Assembly: GCF_910594005.1 (NCBI RefSeq)
Contig: NC_057841.1
Coordinates: forward strand, 10,587,001 to 10,651,000
Length of the DNA stretch: 64,000 nucleotides
Reading direction: 5' to 3'
Source of the DNA: Cervus elaphus
Lineage: Eukaryota > Chordata > Mammalia > Artiodactyla > Cervidae
In this document: piece by piece, positions 45,515-57,393 of the stretch
Numbering within the stretch: position 1 is the stretch's first letter
Layout of the letters: each line of letters begins with the position of its first letter
Position numbers and translations under genes: made by a program
Notes under the pieces: model-generated
What the model was told of the DNA's origin: nothing
Seen by the model: only the letters and a program-made list of their open reading frames with translations
The model's database searches: none

Positions 45515-46379
45515 CGTGTTTTAACAGCAATATGAAATTGGTATTTTTAATTAAGAAGCACCCCATAATGTCCTCCATGAGGATGGTGTTCACTGAATAT
45601 TTCTGTCATATATGTAGATAGATAGATGGATACTATTATATACTTAGTACATACGAGGTCAGAAGATTTCAGTGTTGACTTACAATGGATTTATAAGAAA
45701 ATGTCCCAAGAAAACTAAAGATTACATGATGGCAGAAATGTATACCACAACCTCAGACAAAGTCATCCTTCAAACAATGCATGGGTGCCTACAAATATTG
45801 CACTTGCATTGTCATTGATAACTTTCAAGATCAATTAAAATCAAAACCAGAATATAATGCAAAAGCTCTTTTCCAAATATTCTTCAAACACCAAAGTATA
45901 ACTTGGTTGTCATTGCCTGAAGCAGGAAGGCAATTTACATGTCTAAAATTGCAGAACAACTATTTGAAAAATTCAGTCAGCTTTTATTTTCATTCCCGCA
46001 GAAGAAATATAATGTAAATTATTTGTGACAAATGAACACCTTACATATCCTTTGACCTAATCTGATCTCAAAGAAACATACATATAATCATAGAGGAATA
46101 CAAAATAGTTCAAATATACAGTTGCCATGAATTTGCACAAATGCCTCTGGCTACACTGTGATCTAATTTTTAACCCAACAAAGAAGAGAAAAATCTTATT
46201 TCTATTCCAGGTGCTTCTTAAGTAGTCCTCTATAGGCCTTGACATTTCTGACCAATCATTTTAGAATCCAGATTCTATTATTTGAAAAATTTTGTTTTTA
46301 TTTTCCTCTTATAAATTAGAAAAAATTGTATTACAATTCAGTTATTAATATTGATACATTTGCCTTATATTGATGTTAT
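45515..46379. other. AT-rich non-coding stretch
   Basis: A short GATA run lies at 45618-45633. The frame 45781-46017 has no recognised relative. Confidence 0.4.
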
Positions 46380-46810
46380 TGATAACAATCACAAATTTAG
46401 TGGCTTGGAATAACACACATTATTATTACAGCAAATTTTGAAGGTGAGAAGTCTGGACATGACCTAGCTGGTGCTCTGATCCAGGTCTCACAAGGGTTTA
46501 TGCAAGTTGTAGGCCTGTCTGAGTTCCTTTCTGCAGTCTAATACACCCTTCCAAGCTCAAGTGGATGTAGGCAGAATTCAGGCCATTGCAGTTGCAGAAT
46601 TGAGGTCTTCTTTATTGCTCCCATCTAGCTGGGCAGTATTTATAATGTACAGGCCACCCTTAGTTTCTTGTCATAATCCTAGTAGTAGCATACTTGTCTA
46701 ATCAAGCAAGAGATGTCCCATCACTTTTGTGATAAAAACTTGATTTAATCAGGAGGTTGACTCTTCATTATCTTTGCCATATTCTACTGGTTAAAACCGT
46801 AAGATGTGAT
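46380..46810 (-). mobile_element. Old MaLR/MLT-like LTR-type repeat
   Basis: Words of an old mammalian LTR-type repeat in reverse orientation: 'tagtggcttggaataacaca', 'agaagtctggacatgaccta', 'ccaggtctcacaagggttta', 'tcccatcacttttgtgat' and 'ctttgccatattctactgg'. Strongly diverged; subfamily not assignable by eye. Confidence 0.5.
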
Positions 46811-46907
46811 TTTTTAAGGGGTCACCATACTGCAAGCAAACAATAATTGGGTTGATATTTATGTACTGAAATTCTAAGTGACTACTCATTTTTACTTTCT
46901 TATTTCT

Positions 46908-47005
46908 TAACTAGCATTCCTTCCTGGAGAATCCCATGGATAGAGAAGTCTGGCAGGTTCCAGTCCATAGCGATGCAGAGTCTTACGTGACTGAGGTGAC
47001 TGTGG
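46908..47005 (+). mobile_element. Bov-tA SINE, 3' third only
   Basis: 'ccttcctggagaatcccatg' to 'ttacgtgactgaggtgactg'. Truncated and diverged. Confidence 0.85.
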
Positions 47006-47024
47006 TCAGGGAATTTTAATCTTT

Positions 47025-47760
47025 TGATTGTGAATAGAAACCTTTGGAAATGTTTTGGAAAAGGGAGTGAAATGACATGGTTCACGTGATTAAACTGTTA
47101 TCATCCTTGTTTCTATACAACAAGTTTTATCTTCAGGAATAAGACTGGCAACACAGAAACCACCCAGGAAGCTACGTCAGAAGAAAGCAGAGCTCTTGTG
47201 GTTCAAACTGCAGTGTTTCTCATTCAAAAGAAGCTACAAGTGAAATCTAGAATATATTTTGAAGACAGACCTGGCAGGGCTTGCTGATATGCTGAATGTT
47301 GACTGTGACATCAAGGGAAAAATGTCTTTGAGTATTTTGGGGACTAAGGAGCCAGATGAATAGTATTAATAATATTTTTGTTGATAGGACAAAGACTGCA
47401 GAACATGAGGAGTTGGGAATTTTTTTAAAGATCTGCTTGTATATGTTAAGCTGAAGATGCCTACCAAGATATAAGCTGGAATGTAAAATAGGCAGTAGGT
47501 TATCGGAACCTAGCTCTCAGAGGAGAGAGAGAAGATCAAGATTTATAAACTGAAAACATGAGTATGCAGATAGAGGTAAATAAAGAGACTAGTGTTATGA
47601 CTGAGTCCTGGGACATTTCAATAGTGATGGGTTTGGAAAGAGAACCAGCAAAGACTGGAAGTTGCAGGTAGAGAGGTAGGGTGAAAATTCCAAGAGTTTG
47701 GTATTTACAAGGACAAGAAATGAAAGAATGTTTAAAATGAGGGAATCATCTACTTGAGCC
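47025..47760 (+). mobile_element. Old mammalian interspersed repeat, unnamed
   Basis: A long recognisable series of diverged words: 'gggagtgaaatgacatggtt', 'gaatatattttgaagacaga', 'ggcagggcttgctgatatgc', 'agctgaagatgcctaccaag', 'ggcagtaggttatcggaacc', 'ctgagtcctgggacatttc' and 'agagaaccagcaaagactgg'. I know this series as a common old mammalian repeat but cannot give its name with certainty. Confidence 0.45.
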
Positions 47761-48229
47761 ATTTTTCATGTGGGATGGAATGAATCCTAGGAGAATTTTA
47801 GAAAATTGTATTTTTAAAATTCTTATCATATTTGGGACATGCGAAGGTGTCAGTGGCTATGTATCATTCATTGTAGCTTCAGGCATCCAGTTTGGTTTTA
47901 AGCATATTAATAATTAAAGAAGCCCAAAGCCTCATGAGCCTAAAGCCTCTTTTTAGGACAAACAGATTTTTTCACAGTTATTATATAAGCACCAAATAAT
48001 TCAATGAGATCAAACCAGAATAGAAATTCTAAACTTTACTTGGAAATCTTTACCAACTGATGTGTGAGGAAGTGCATTACTAATGATGAAAGTGAGAAAG
48101 AACAGACTTTTTCATTCACTTTTTATTGTTTAGAGGTTTATTTTGGGCATCCTTTAAAAAGCAAAAGCATCTCACCTGAGTTGAAGGCTAGGCAGCTGAA
48201 GAGGTTCAGAATGAGCATCCAAAAGTGGT
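47761..48229. other. AT-rich non-coding stretch
   Basis: Nothing recognisable before the LTR-like sequence; the frame starting at 48064 runs into it. Confidence 0.35.
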
Positions 48230-48747
48230 TACTTTGGCATGTGGATTATTTTGAGGCAAAGTCAGCTGTTAACTACAAACTGGTATTTGCCATGTACCTC
48301 TCAAAGATTAAATCATGTGTTGCTACAGTTGCCGACTTTCATCACTCTGAAAGGAGTTCAGGGTGAAGAGCAGAAATGAGGCACTCTGTGCTCAGGGGAG
48401 AAGGGCAAGGACAGAACAGGTCTTTAGATAGTTAGATATTTTCAGGAGCTGGTTTTATGAGCCCAATTCTTATATATCTCCTCATATCTAGAAAATTGCT
48501 AAAATCTTCCATGGTGATATCTGATCCTCAAGACTAGCAGAAACTTCTGCCAAAAAAAAAAAGAATATATATGTGCTATACTGCCTGTACTTTCCTTTCA
48601 CCAAAATCACATATATGTTAACCTTGTCCCCTCCCTCTGAGCAGTTTCTCAGAGTTATCTCGAATGCTTTCTCCCGGGCTATAGTCCTCATTTTGCCCCA
48701 AACAAAACTTAACTTGCAACTCTCACATCATTCATTATTTTTTAAGT
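48230..48747 (+). mobile_element. Retroviral LTR-like segment B
   Basis: Begins with 'ggcatgtggattattttgag', a block also seen, mutated, at 53138-53160. From about 48285 it parallels segment A (43350-43842) block for block, including 'ctgaaaggagttcagggtg' and 'gggctatagtcctcattttg' with 'ccccaaacaaaact'. Same strand as A. Confidence 0.65.
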
Positions 48748-49522
48748 CATCACAACCAAGGTCCAAAAGACTCAGGAAGTACTCTTAACCTCCTCTTTTG
48801 TTGCCTAAATTAACTTAGAAAGACGATTGGCCAGGGAAAGTGTTCCTACTAAGGGTATCTCACTTATGAATAACCGATCTATGTAGCAGGGCAAGCATCT
48901 CATCGTCAAGAAGCTGGGAAGATTTTCCTGGGTTGGGAAGATCCGCTGGAGAAGGGATAGGCTACTCATTCCAGTATTCTTGGGCTTCCCTTGTGATTGA
49001 GCTGGTAAAGAATCTGCTTGCAATGCAGGAGACCGGGGTTCGATCCCTGGGTTGGGAAGATCCCCTGGAGAAGGAAAAGGGTACCCACTCCATTATTCTG
49101 GCCTGGAGAATTCCATGGACTGTATACCCAATGCGGTTGCAAAGAATCGGAGACAACTGAGAAACTTTCATTTTCACTTTAGTTGTATAAATTAACTTAG
49201 AAAGGCGCTTGGCCAGGGACAGAGTTCCTACTGAGGGATTCTCTCTTATGAATGACCGATCTATGTAGCAGGGCAGGAGTCTCATCGTCAGACACCTGCT
49301 CTTACTGTCTTGTGTTTTGTGAACCACCCTCCTCCTCTTTGGAGCGCCAGGCCCCTAAGCACCATATAACCCTCAACAGCTTGGGTGTCTCATATTTTTG
49401 GGGGTCCTATACATACTTATTTGGATTTGGTTTTCTCTTGTTAATCTGTCTTATCTCAATTTAATTAATTAGACTGTTCAGCAGAATCTAGAAGGGGAGA
49501 GAAAAATATCTCCCTTCCGACA
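48748..49522 (+). mobile_element. Retroviral LTR-like segment C with internal duplication
   Basis: Carries 'caaaagactcaggaagtac' near its left end, as the segment at 53085 does. Its right end is 'ctccttgt'-type sequence with 'ctgtcttatctcaatttaat' and 'gaaggggagagaaaaatatc', finishing in 'ccgaca', a typical retroviral U5 end. A segment of about 110 bases is present twice (48806-48918 and 49187-49301) with a SINE between. Confidence 0.6.
48927..49182 (+). mobile_element. Bov-tA SINE, dimer-like, nested in LTR-like sequence
   Basis: A partial monomer (48927-48981, 'cctgggttgggaagatccgc' to 'attccagtattctt') is joined directly to a full one starting 'gggcttcccttgtgattgag'. A perfect B box 'ggttcgatccc' lies at 49037-49047. 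The tail is 'gagaaactttcattttcac'. Confidence 0.93.
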
Positions 49523-50825
49523 AATCATAGAACATTTTCTCCTTTCCTTGGTTAGTCATTAGAAGCTCAAGAATTCACTAACTGTTGCATGGACCATCAG
49601 TTCAGAAATTTATGTTACTTGATTTATAGCCAATAAGGTTTACTTCTCCACTAATTATAGGTGATTTAGAATAATATTTATTAGATGATTTTATTCAATA
49701 AAGTTTTGTGCAAGTGCCTATTATCAATTGAAGGGATTATCAGAATTTTTGCATTTCTATTATGATGTCACAGATGATTTATTCTAATGAAGTTCCTGTT
49801 TTGAAAACAATTTAATGTAAATCAAATTTAAAACACATGAAATCATAAATTTTAGGCATAAAACTGTGTTCAATATTCATGCTTGAGAAGTGGTTTGAGA
49901 ACTGGTGACTCTAATAACCTTTTTTTTGATAATTAAGTTGCAGAGCTTATAGCAAAGCTATCATCTGTGAAGAGATGATGGGAAACAGAACAGCAATATG
50001 TGTAAACATTAATAAAATGCAAACACAATATATCAGCCACACTGTTGCCACCAGATCCCTGTAGATTCCACTGTTATTGCAAAAACATATTGTGGGTCAG
50101 AGTTTAAGCTTGCTTTCCTGTGAGCAACTTCGAGAGATTATTTCAAATGAAAGCTACAGATGGAAGAAAAGTGGCCAGGAGAGAATGATGTAAACTAACC
50201 AAATAGTAAGTGGAAAGGGAACCCTAGAAAGGGTGTGGAAAGGTGAGTAGTGAAAGCATATAACACAGCACTCAGAGGCAAACAAGGAAAACTGAAGAAC
50301 AAATATAAGAGGACCATAACTTTAGTACAATTGGCAGATACTTCTTATAAGCTTACAATAATAAGGGTAGAATCTATTGAAAAAATAAATTGATTGTGCT
50401 TATCCTGAAAAAAAAATTGTAATGGAATGAACTAGACTAAAACATTTCCTTATAACCTAGGTGTGAAGAATAAAACAGGACGCAAATCTCAAATTAATAC
50501 AAAGGAATAGAAAGTTGGCAATCCAGAATAAAGATTAGTCTATCAGTAGTTATCTCTGCTAGATGCATAAAATTATAAATCCCCTGTGGGAATGTTTTAC
50601 CATCTTCTCAAGTAGGGTTGCAATGAGAGCTGAGCTGGTGAGTGTGTGCAATTTACAAACTACCACAAAGGCAAGTTTTGAATCAATTCAGAAGTTGGAG
50701 ACAGGATGAGAGGAGGGGGAAATAGGAAGAAGGAGAAAGCAAGAGAAAACAAGAAAGAAAAGGATGAAGCTGTCAACTAAAAAAATATTCACAATCTAAA
50801 AGTTAAATTTATAATTTTATATATT
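49523..50825. other. AT-rich non-coding stretch
   Basis: Nothing recognisable; an A run lies at 50408-50416. Confidence 0.45.
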
Positions 50826-50995
50826 TAAATCCACCTGTAACATGGGAGACCTGGATTCGATCCCTGGGTTGGGAAGATCCCCTGGAGAAGGGAATGGATT
50901 CTCACTCCAGTATTCTGGCTTAAAGAATCCCATGGACTGTAGAGTCCATGGGATCACAAAGAGTCGGATACGATGGAGCAACCTTCACAAAAGTT
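50826..50995 (+). mobile_element. Bov-tA SINE, 5'-truncated
   Basis: Starts within the tRNA-like head at 'aaatccacctgtaacatggg'. The B box reads 'gattcgatccc'. Ends 'gtcggatacgatggagcaac'. Confidence 0.93.
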
Positions 50996-52095
50996 AAGAG
51001 GTACGTTTTACTCACAGATTTTTAGAACTTGGAGCCAGGAAGCAGCACCTTAAGTAACCCTGAGAGAACTGCTCTCAGAAGGGGAGGCAGCAGCTAGGAT
51101 ATACAGGAATTTTGCAACAAAGGGCACATAGTAGGAACAAAAGATTACTTTTTTTTTTTTGCATTCAAAATTATTGATTAACTACTGTGAAATAAAATAA
51201 TGAAAAATAGAGCAGGATTTCTGATTTCAATCAAGTCAAAATATACTGGTGGAGGTGGACAGACACACTGGGGAATGAATAACTATCATGCAATGAACAT
51301 AGCTCAGTAGCAAAGATACACCTAAAATTTTACTGGATCAGGGGAGGAGGAACAAGGACATTTGTTGGGAGGCAAGGTTTTTAAGGTGGAATTTGACATT
51401 TGAGATGGGTTTTAACAAAGGGGTTCAAGGTCAGTGAATAATCAACTAGATTTGAAAAACAATCCTACAGAAATCTACAAAAGATTACTGTTAATTAAAC
51501 CAAACTGGAAAGAGTTGGACATGACTGAGCTTCTGAGCACACAGGCATGCATGCATGCAGACAAAACTAGAAATCCCAAGTTAAGGAATTTAGCGCTTTT
51601 CTACACATATAGGAAGATGCAAGAGTCTGGGCTCACTAACATCCTTCCTCTGATGTGCCCCTCAGCCACCTGTGTTTTCACATCCTGAGTCTCCCCAGGG
51701 CACACCATGGGGAGTGGCTGCAGTCTGATGGCTGCGAGATGGCAAGTACGCTTTCCTCCCTGAGATCCTCAGGGCTTACAAGCTCACCTTCCTGGTGGTG
51801 GCTATAAATCGCTGATGACTGTGACAACCTTTGTTTACTGATGCAGCAGGAAATATTTCATTTTTCAAAGCCAATGGTTTGAGGGGGTACAAAAAGGAAA
51901 ATGAAAGGCAAGAAATGAGAAGAAGGAAGGAGAGAAGCCAGAAGGAGCAGGAAGAGTAGGAGAATGTGGACAAAGAAGGGTCAAAGAGAGCTGGTGGAAA
52001 GATCAAAGCAGAAGACGTGATGAGGAGGCAAGAATGGAAAGAAGAGGGATCCGCATGACACACTTCTCTCTTTGTCCTTGGATCTCAACCCAGAG
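50996..52095. other. Non-coding stretch with a purine-rich tract
   Basis: A T run lies at 51149-51160. 51505-51545 has the words 'aaagagttggacatgactga', a likely scrap of SINE tail. 51885-52050 is strongly purine-rich on the plus strand (AAG, GGA and GAA words), the kind of tract that can form triplex DNA. Confidence 0.45.
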
Positions 52096-52309
52096 TGGTG
52101 GTGGTGGCGGTGGCTTAGTTGTTTGTCCAACTTTTTGTGGCCCCATGGACTACAGCCCACCAGACTCCTCTGTTCATGGGATTTTCCAAGCAAGAACACA
52201 GGAGTGGGTTGCCATTTCCTTCCCCAGGGAATCTTCCTCACCAAGGGATCGAACGTGCATTTCCTGTATCACAGGTGGATTCTTTACTGCTGAACCACCA
52301 GGGAAACCC
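52096..52309 (-). mobile_element. Bov-tA SINE
   Basis: Left 'tggtggcggtggcttagttg', right 'gctgaaccaccagggaaacc'. The B box complement 'gggatcgaacg' is partly kept. A short GGT run marks the left junction. Confidence 0.94.
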
Positions 52310-52827
52310 CAACCTGGGGAAAGAGAAGGAAAGAAGCAGGAATGATTTCTCACTGAGGTATGAAAGGCAACAGCATCTCAGCAATAGTGTCACTGTGGCT
52401 CCCAGAAAGACCCAGAAGAGAGGGCAAGATGTGCAGAGTCCGGAGCACTGCACTATTAACTGGTGATGCAAACACAGTGTTGCTTCTTAGGAGGCTGATG
52501 ATTTTGCTGCTGAAAGGGAGCTCCAAGGACCAGAAGGATGGAGATCACTGAGGAGTTTGCTTAAATATTCGGAATTTCAGGTCCCCTAATCAGCATCTGC
52601 ATTTTAACAAGATCTCTAGTTGATCTGTATGCATGTGGAAATGTAAGAAATACTACACAATTCTCTATGGCTCCCTGGGGCTACATTAACTTTGCTTTAC
52701 ATTCAAATAAATGAAGAGCCAGTCACTGGGGTGCCATAAAAGCAACTTGATGTTTAAGTCAGTGACATTCCAGGGAAGGTGGTAATTCTTGAGAATTCCA
52801 TAAGAAACAACAGCTTTTCATGCTAAA
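52310..52827. other. Non-coding stretch
   Basis: Nothing recognisable; frames here are short and without relatives. Confidence 0.4.
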
Positions 52828-53047
52828 CATGGGTTTTCCTGGTGGCTCAGCAGTAAAGAATCCACCTGCCAATGCAGGAGATATGGGTTGGATCCCTGGA
52901 TTGGGAAGATCCCCAATCTTCCCAAGTCATCAGGAAATAGCAAACCACTTCAGTATTCTTGCCTGGAAAATCCATGGACAGAGGAGCCTGGCAGGCTACA
53001 GTCCATGGGGTCACAGAAGAGTCAGACATGACTAAGCAACTAAACAA
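52828..53047 (+). mobile_element. Bov-tA SINE with a local inverted insertion
   Basis: Head 'gggttttcctggtggctcag', tail 'gtcagacatgactaagcaac'. Where the family has 'gggaagatcccctggagaag', this copy has a 10-bp perfect inverted repeat (52901-52910 with 52916-52925) followed by about 15 foreign bases. Confidence 0.95.
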
Positions 53048-53084
53048 CATACTAATCTCATCAAAGTTACATCACCTTGGAAAA

Positions 53085-53671
53085 GAAATGCTTGTTTTTT
53101 TGGAAGTAGAGCAAAATTTGCCACCACAAAATGTGTCTCTCTGGGATGTGAATTATTTTGAACTGAAAGAAAAAACAAAATCAAAGCCCCAAAGACTCAG
53201 GAAGAAGCTTTGACCTTCCTCCTTGGCTGTCCAGAAGAATTTAGATAGAGGACCTGTCCCTGGAATAGAGCCATCACCAGAGATGTCTGCAGAGAACGTG
53301 GCCTAGGTGTGATGGGAAAAACCCTGGAGATCAGAGTCCATTCTGTTTCCCATTGTCTGTTGCAGGCCCAGCAAACTTTTTTTTTTTTTTTTACCAAAAT
53401 TTGCTTTTTCATCTCCGTGTGAATTGCCTTCCTCCCCTTTGAAATCCCAAGCCATTACCCCTAACATCCTCTTTTGTTTCTAGCTGATGATGGCATCTAA
53501 GGTGACGGCTTTGGCCATTTAGATTAGTTATTCAGTTTTCCTGGGTCTCTCCCAAATATACATGTTATTAAACTTTTGTTTGTCTCCTGATAACCTGTCT
53601 CATATCAATTTAATTCTTAGGCCAACCAGAAAAACTCTGAAGGGTAGAGGAAAACGTCTTCCTCCTTGACA
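53085..53671 (+). mobile_element. Retroviral LTR-like segment D
   Basis: Shares 'gggatgtgaattattttgaa' and 'ccccaaagactcaggaagaa' with segments B and C. Its right end has 'gttattaaacttttgtttg', 'tgtctcatatcaatttaatt' and 'gaagggtagaggaaaacgtc', finishing 'ccttgaca', as expected of an LTR 3' end. A poly(T) run lies at about 53378-53392. No coding sequence follows, so it could be a solo LTR. Confidence 0.65.
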
Positions 53672-53877
53672 GAATAGAAGTATGGTCCTACTGATCTTAC
53701 AAGTGGAATAGTATATTGCCTTATTCTCACTGATGTGATGATTTATCTGAGGAAAACAGCCATAGAATATGTCATTATTGTAGTCAGATTTACACACTAG
53801 AAGTGAAGACCTATTATCAAACTTGATATTACATATTATTAAACTATTGTTTTTCTCCTTTTTTGCTTTTTTTACTG

Positions 53878-54150
53878 TTAATAGAAGCCTTATTTGTAAT
53901 AGCCCAAACAGAGAACAATCTAAATGCCCTTCAATGGGTAAATGTGTAAACAAACTCTGGTATATCCATATACAGTGGACTACTAGTCAGCAATAAAAAA
54001 CTAATGAGCAAGTTATTGGTACATGAAAGAAATTGGATGTATCTCAAAGGCATCATTAGAAAAAGCCAACCCCCAAATGCTATATGCTGTATATTTTCTT
54101 GTATATAACATTTTCTAACAAAATTATAGAAATGAGAGATTATACATAGA
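53878..54150 (+). mobile_element. Old L1 ORF2 3' fragment
   Basis: 'gccttatttgtaatagccca', 'atgcccttcaatgggtaaat', 'actctggtatatccatatac' and 'ctagtcagcaataaaaaact' are the classic end of L1 ORF2. Frame broken. Confidence 0.75.
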
Positions 54151-54164
54151 TATTTAAATATCAG

Positions 54165-54260
54165 TTTCCTGAGCCTGCTGTAAAACATTAGCACAAATTT
54201 GGTAGCTTAAAACAAAGAAATGTATTCTTTTACAATAAGTTCTGGAGGCCAATCTGTCTT
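54165..54260 (-). mobile_element. Old MaLR-type LTR scrap
   Basis: 'tttcctgagcctgctgtaaa', 'acaaatttggtagcttaaaa', 'taagttctggaggcc' in order; the same type as the relic at 5944-6475. Confidence 0.5.
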
Positions 54261-54802
54261 TTATTAAAAGAGGTTCTCAGCCAAGAACCAAAAGAGTAAA
54301 AGTATGTTATTTTTTATCATCTACTAAATATAGATGCTCTTAAATTCCTTTTATTGCCAGTTTCTAGTTCATTTATATACATATATACATATATATATCA
54401 TATATATATATATGATTATACAGAGTACTTCTTTTTGAAAGCGCACCACACCACAGTCATAAATATCACTTTTTTCATAATAAAAATTTATACCTCCCTG
54501 ATTTCAGAAAAGTGATATTGGAGGTCATAGTTTCAGGTATCCACCTGGATTTAAAATATTAATTATCACTTAACAATAAGAGTGGGAAAGGGAATTTTCA
54601 TTCTCAGATAGCACTTCTCACCTGCTAACTGGAAACAGATCATTTGACGTCATGAACTATGAAATGAAATCTGACATGGCAAACTATTATCTGACATGAA
54701 CTTTTACACGGTTACTAATCTAGTTCCCTAATTTTTTTAATTTCTTTTGTGGTTTAGAGAGTAGCAGTTTTTAATAAGCATGCTTTTTTTCCAATTGTTG
54801 TT
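54261..54802. repeat. Non-coding stretch with (TA)n/(TACA)n repeat
   Basis: The simple repeat lies at about 54373-54413 (TATACA and TA units with a central 'tcatatat' break). The rest of the interval is AT-rich with nothing recognised. Confidence 0.6.
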
Positions 54803-55018
54803 GTTTAGTTGCTCAGTTGTTTCTGACTCTTTTTTGACCCCATGAACTGTAGCCCACCAGACTCCTCTGTCCATGGGATGTCCAGGCAAGAACACTGGAG
54901 TGGGTTGCCACACCCTCCGCCAGGGGCACTGGCCCGGCCCAGGGATCAAACTCGTGTCTCTTATATCTCTTGAACTGGCAGTCAAGTTCTTTACCACTAG
55001 TGCCACCTGGGAACTCCT
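54803..55018 (-). mobile_element. Bov-tA SINE
   Basis: Left 'tgtttagttgctcagttg', right 'actagtgccacctgggaact'. The B box complement reads 'gggatcaaactc'. An insertion 'ttatatctcttgaactgg' type change widens the head region. Confidence 0.94.
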
Positions 55019-55979
55019 TTCAAGTCTATTAGCACAGAATGAATAAAAAGATAGGTGCACAATTAGAAAGAAAATATAATAAGTACAAATAACGTTATAT
55101 GTGTACATGTTGACTATATATTAGATCATATGAATAAAATGGACATTAAGTGACCTCACAGTATGCATTTTATGTCAACAATAGAAATAGACCATTTGCT
55201 TTGAAAGAAAGACGCCCTGTGATCAAATAGCGAAAAGTATAAGGTAATGATAGAAGCTATATTAAGTGAGGTGGTGTACTGGAATCTGGATAAACTGTTA
55301 ATATAGACTTTACTCACTAAAACTATGTTTCAATAATCCACAATTTCACATCGGGTTGCCTCTGAACTTGTCTGTTTCTATTTTCTCTCATTTTGCTTTT
55401 GACTAGACACTGTTTCCTGCATCCCTTCTCTTGATTCCAGGGTAGCACAGTTTCCTTATATACATATATATATATCTCCTTATGTATATATACTATATCC
55501 ATGGTTATAAAGATGTATTCAGACATGTTCTGTCTGAAATGTCCCTTGAACATTAGCCTGGGACTGACTCACAGCAAAGTTTTTCTCACTGATCACAGCT
55601 GCAAGGGCATGATGAACTGAACCTTGGTTGGTTCTCATTGAAATCAAAACTTAAAACAAAAATTGTATATTGTGCATGTTCTTCATTTAAACACTTATTT
55701 TTTAATGTAATGCATTTTAATGCAAAATTTTAATATAGATTTTAAAAAGGGGCAAAAGTTCTCAGCTATATTTTAGTATGTAACAGAGAATATTCACTTT
55801 TGTTGAAACAGAGAGCACCCACCCAAATGAGAACAGAGGCTATTTATTCACCAGTCCTAAATTTATATATAGTTTTATTCTCTCTTTTTTTTCCAAGTCT
55901 CCTACTCATTGATCCTTTTCAGCAATAAAATTAATTTATTTTTTAAAAAACATCTTTTAAACATGTCTGCTGTTCTCTT
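55019..55979. other. AT-rich non-coding stretch with a TA repeat
   Basis: A TA-rich simple repeat lies at about 55457-55497. Nothing else is recognised. Confidence 0.5.
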
Positions 55980-56188
55980 GGGCTTCTAAGGAGGCTCAGT
56001 GGTAAAGAATCTGCCTGCCAATGCAGGAGAAGTGAGTTCAGTCCTTGGGTCGGGAAGATACCCTGGAAGAAGAAATGGCAACCCACTCAAGTACACTTGC
56101 CTGAAAATTTCAATGGACAGAGAAGCCTGGAGGGCTAGAGTCCATGGAGTAAAAGAGTATGACATAGCTGAGTGACTGAGCATGCAGA
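55980..56188 (+). mobile_element. Bov-tA SINE, diverged
   Basis: Head 'gggcttctaaggaggctcag', damaged B box 'gttcagtcctt', tail 'gagtatgacatagctgagtg'. Confidence 0.93.
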
Positions 56189-57179
56189 GGCACTATTTCT
56201 CTGAGATAAGACAATAGCCAAAACTGTGATTAAAAATAATTAAAGAAGAAACAAAACAGATAAAGGCAGGAATATATCATTAACCAAGTTTTCAATTTTT
56301 GCTTAACGGGGGATTTATTACACACTTTGAAAATGTTATAAAGATGTATCAGATCCTTTATCTCCCTCAAAATGAGTTTTTAAATTGTGAGTGAAATTGG
56401 CTTTCACGTGTTTTGTACCCGTTATTTTATTTTAATGAAGCGTGAGTATTAGAGGACAAGATGGTGTTTCATACCAAGTTGTTTATGAAGTTTTGTGTCA
56501 ATACCGAGTCATTCCTACCTAATCGAAAAATTGTATAACTTTCTGAATTTTCTAACACATTCCAAAATAAATATGAACCGGATAAGGAGGAAAAACTAAA
56601 ATCTAGCTGGTCCCTCCTCACCACTTTCCCCCACAGCTCTGTTCCAGCACACAGCGACAGGAAGCCATACATGTCTTGTTTTCCTCTATCCCCTGCAAGG
56701 TCAAACTGATCAGTTAGCATTCAGCAAGTAGTCCCTAAAGCTAATCTGACAATATGCTGCTCAGGAATTAACAGTTAACTATAGCTCTGGAATTTAGATT
56801 CATCATTAAATAAAATCTCTGAATTTACAGGACTGACTGTGAAAATACACCTAAAAAGACAAACATGTCTGCCTTTGAGTCAAGTAAATAGAAATGAAAA
56901 CGTTTTAATTTTTCATGCTTTATTTTTTCTTTTTAAAAGACAGGATAGTTAAATTGTGATCTGCAATTTAAAACAATAAACTAGGTACTTGTAACAGTAA
57001 TTATCTTTATATAATTCTAGACGAACTTCTAACATCCCACTGTATGGATCTATCTCTCTAGCTATACTAAAAGAGGTTTGATATTAGAGATTTTGTCACT
57101 TTTATAAGACATAGTGGGGTTCTTGCTAGCATTCCATTAAGAAGCATCATCAATATTTAAGTTAATCATATTTACAAAT
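56189..57179. other. Non-coding stretch
   Basis: Nothing recognisable. The minus-strand frame 56469-56720 has no known relative. Confidence 0.4.
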
Positions 57180-57393
57180 GGCTTCTCAGCTGGCACTCGT
57201 GGTAAAGAATCTGCCTGCCAATGCACAAGGTGCCAGAGGTGCTGGGTCAATCCCTGGGTTGGAAGGTCCCCTGGAGAAGGAAATGGCAATCCTCTCCAGT
57301 GTTCTTGCCTGGGAAATCCCGTGGATGGAGAAGCCTGGTGGACTACAGTCTCTGGAGTCACAAAGAGATGGACACGATTGAGCACACATGCAT
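57180..57393 (+). mobile_element. Bov-tA SINE, diverged
   Basis: Head 'ggcttctcagctggcactcg', tail 'gagatggacacgattgagca'. The B box reads 'gggtcaatccc'. Confidence 0.93.
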
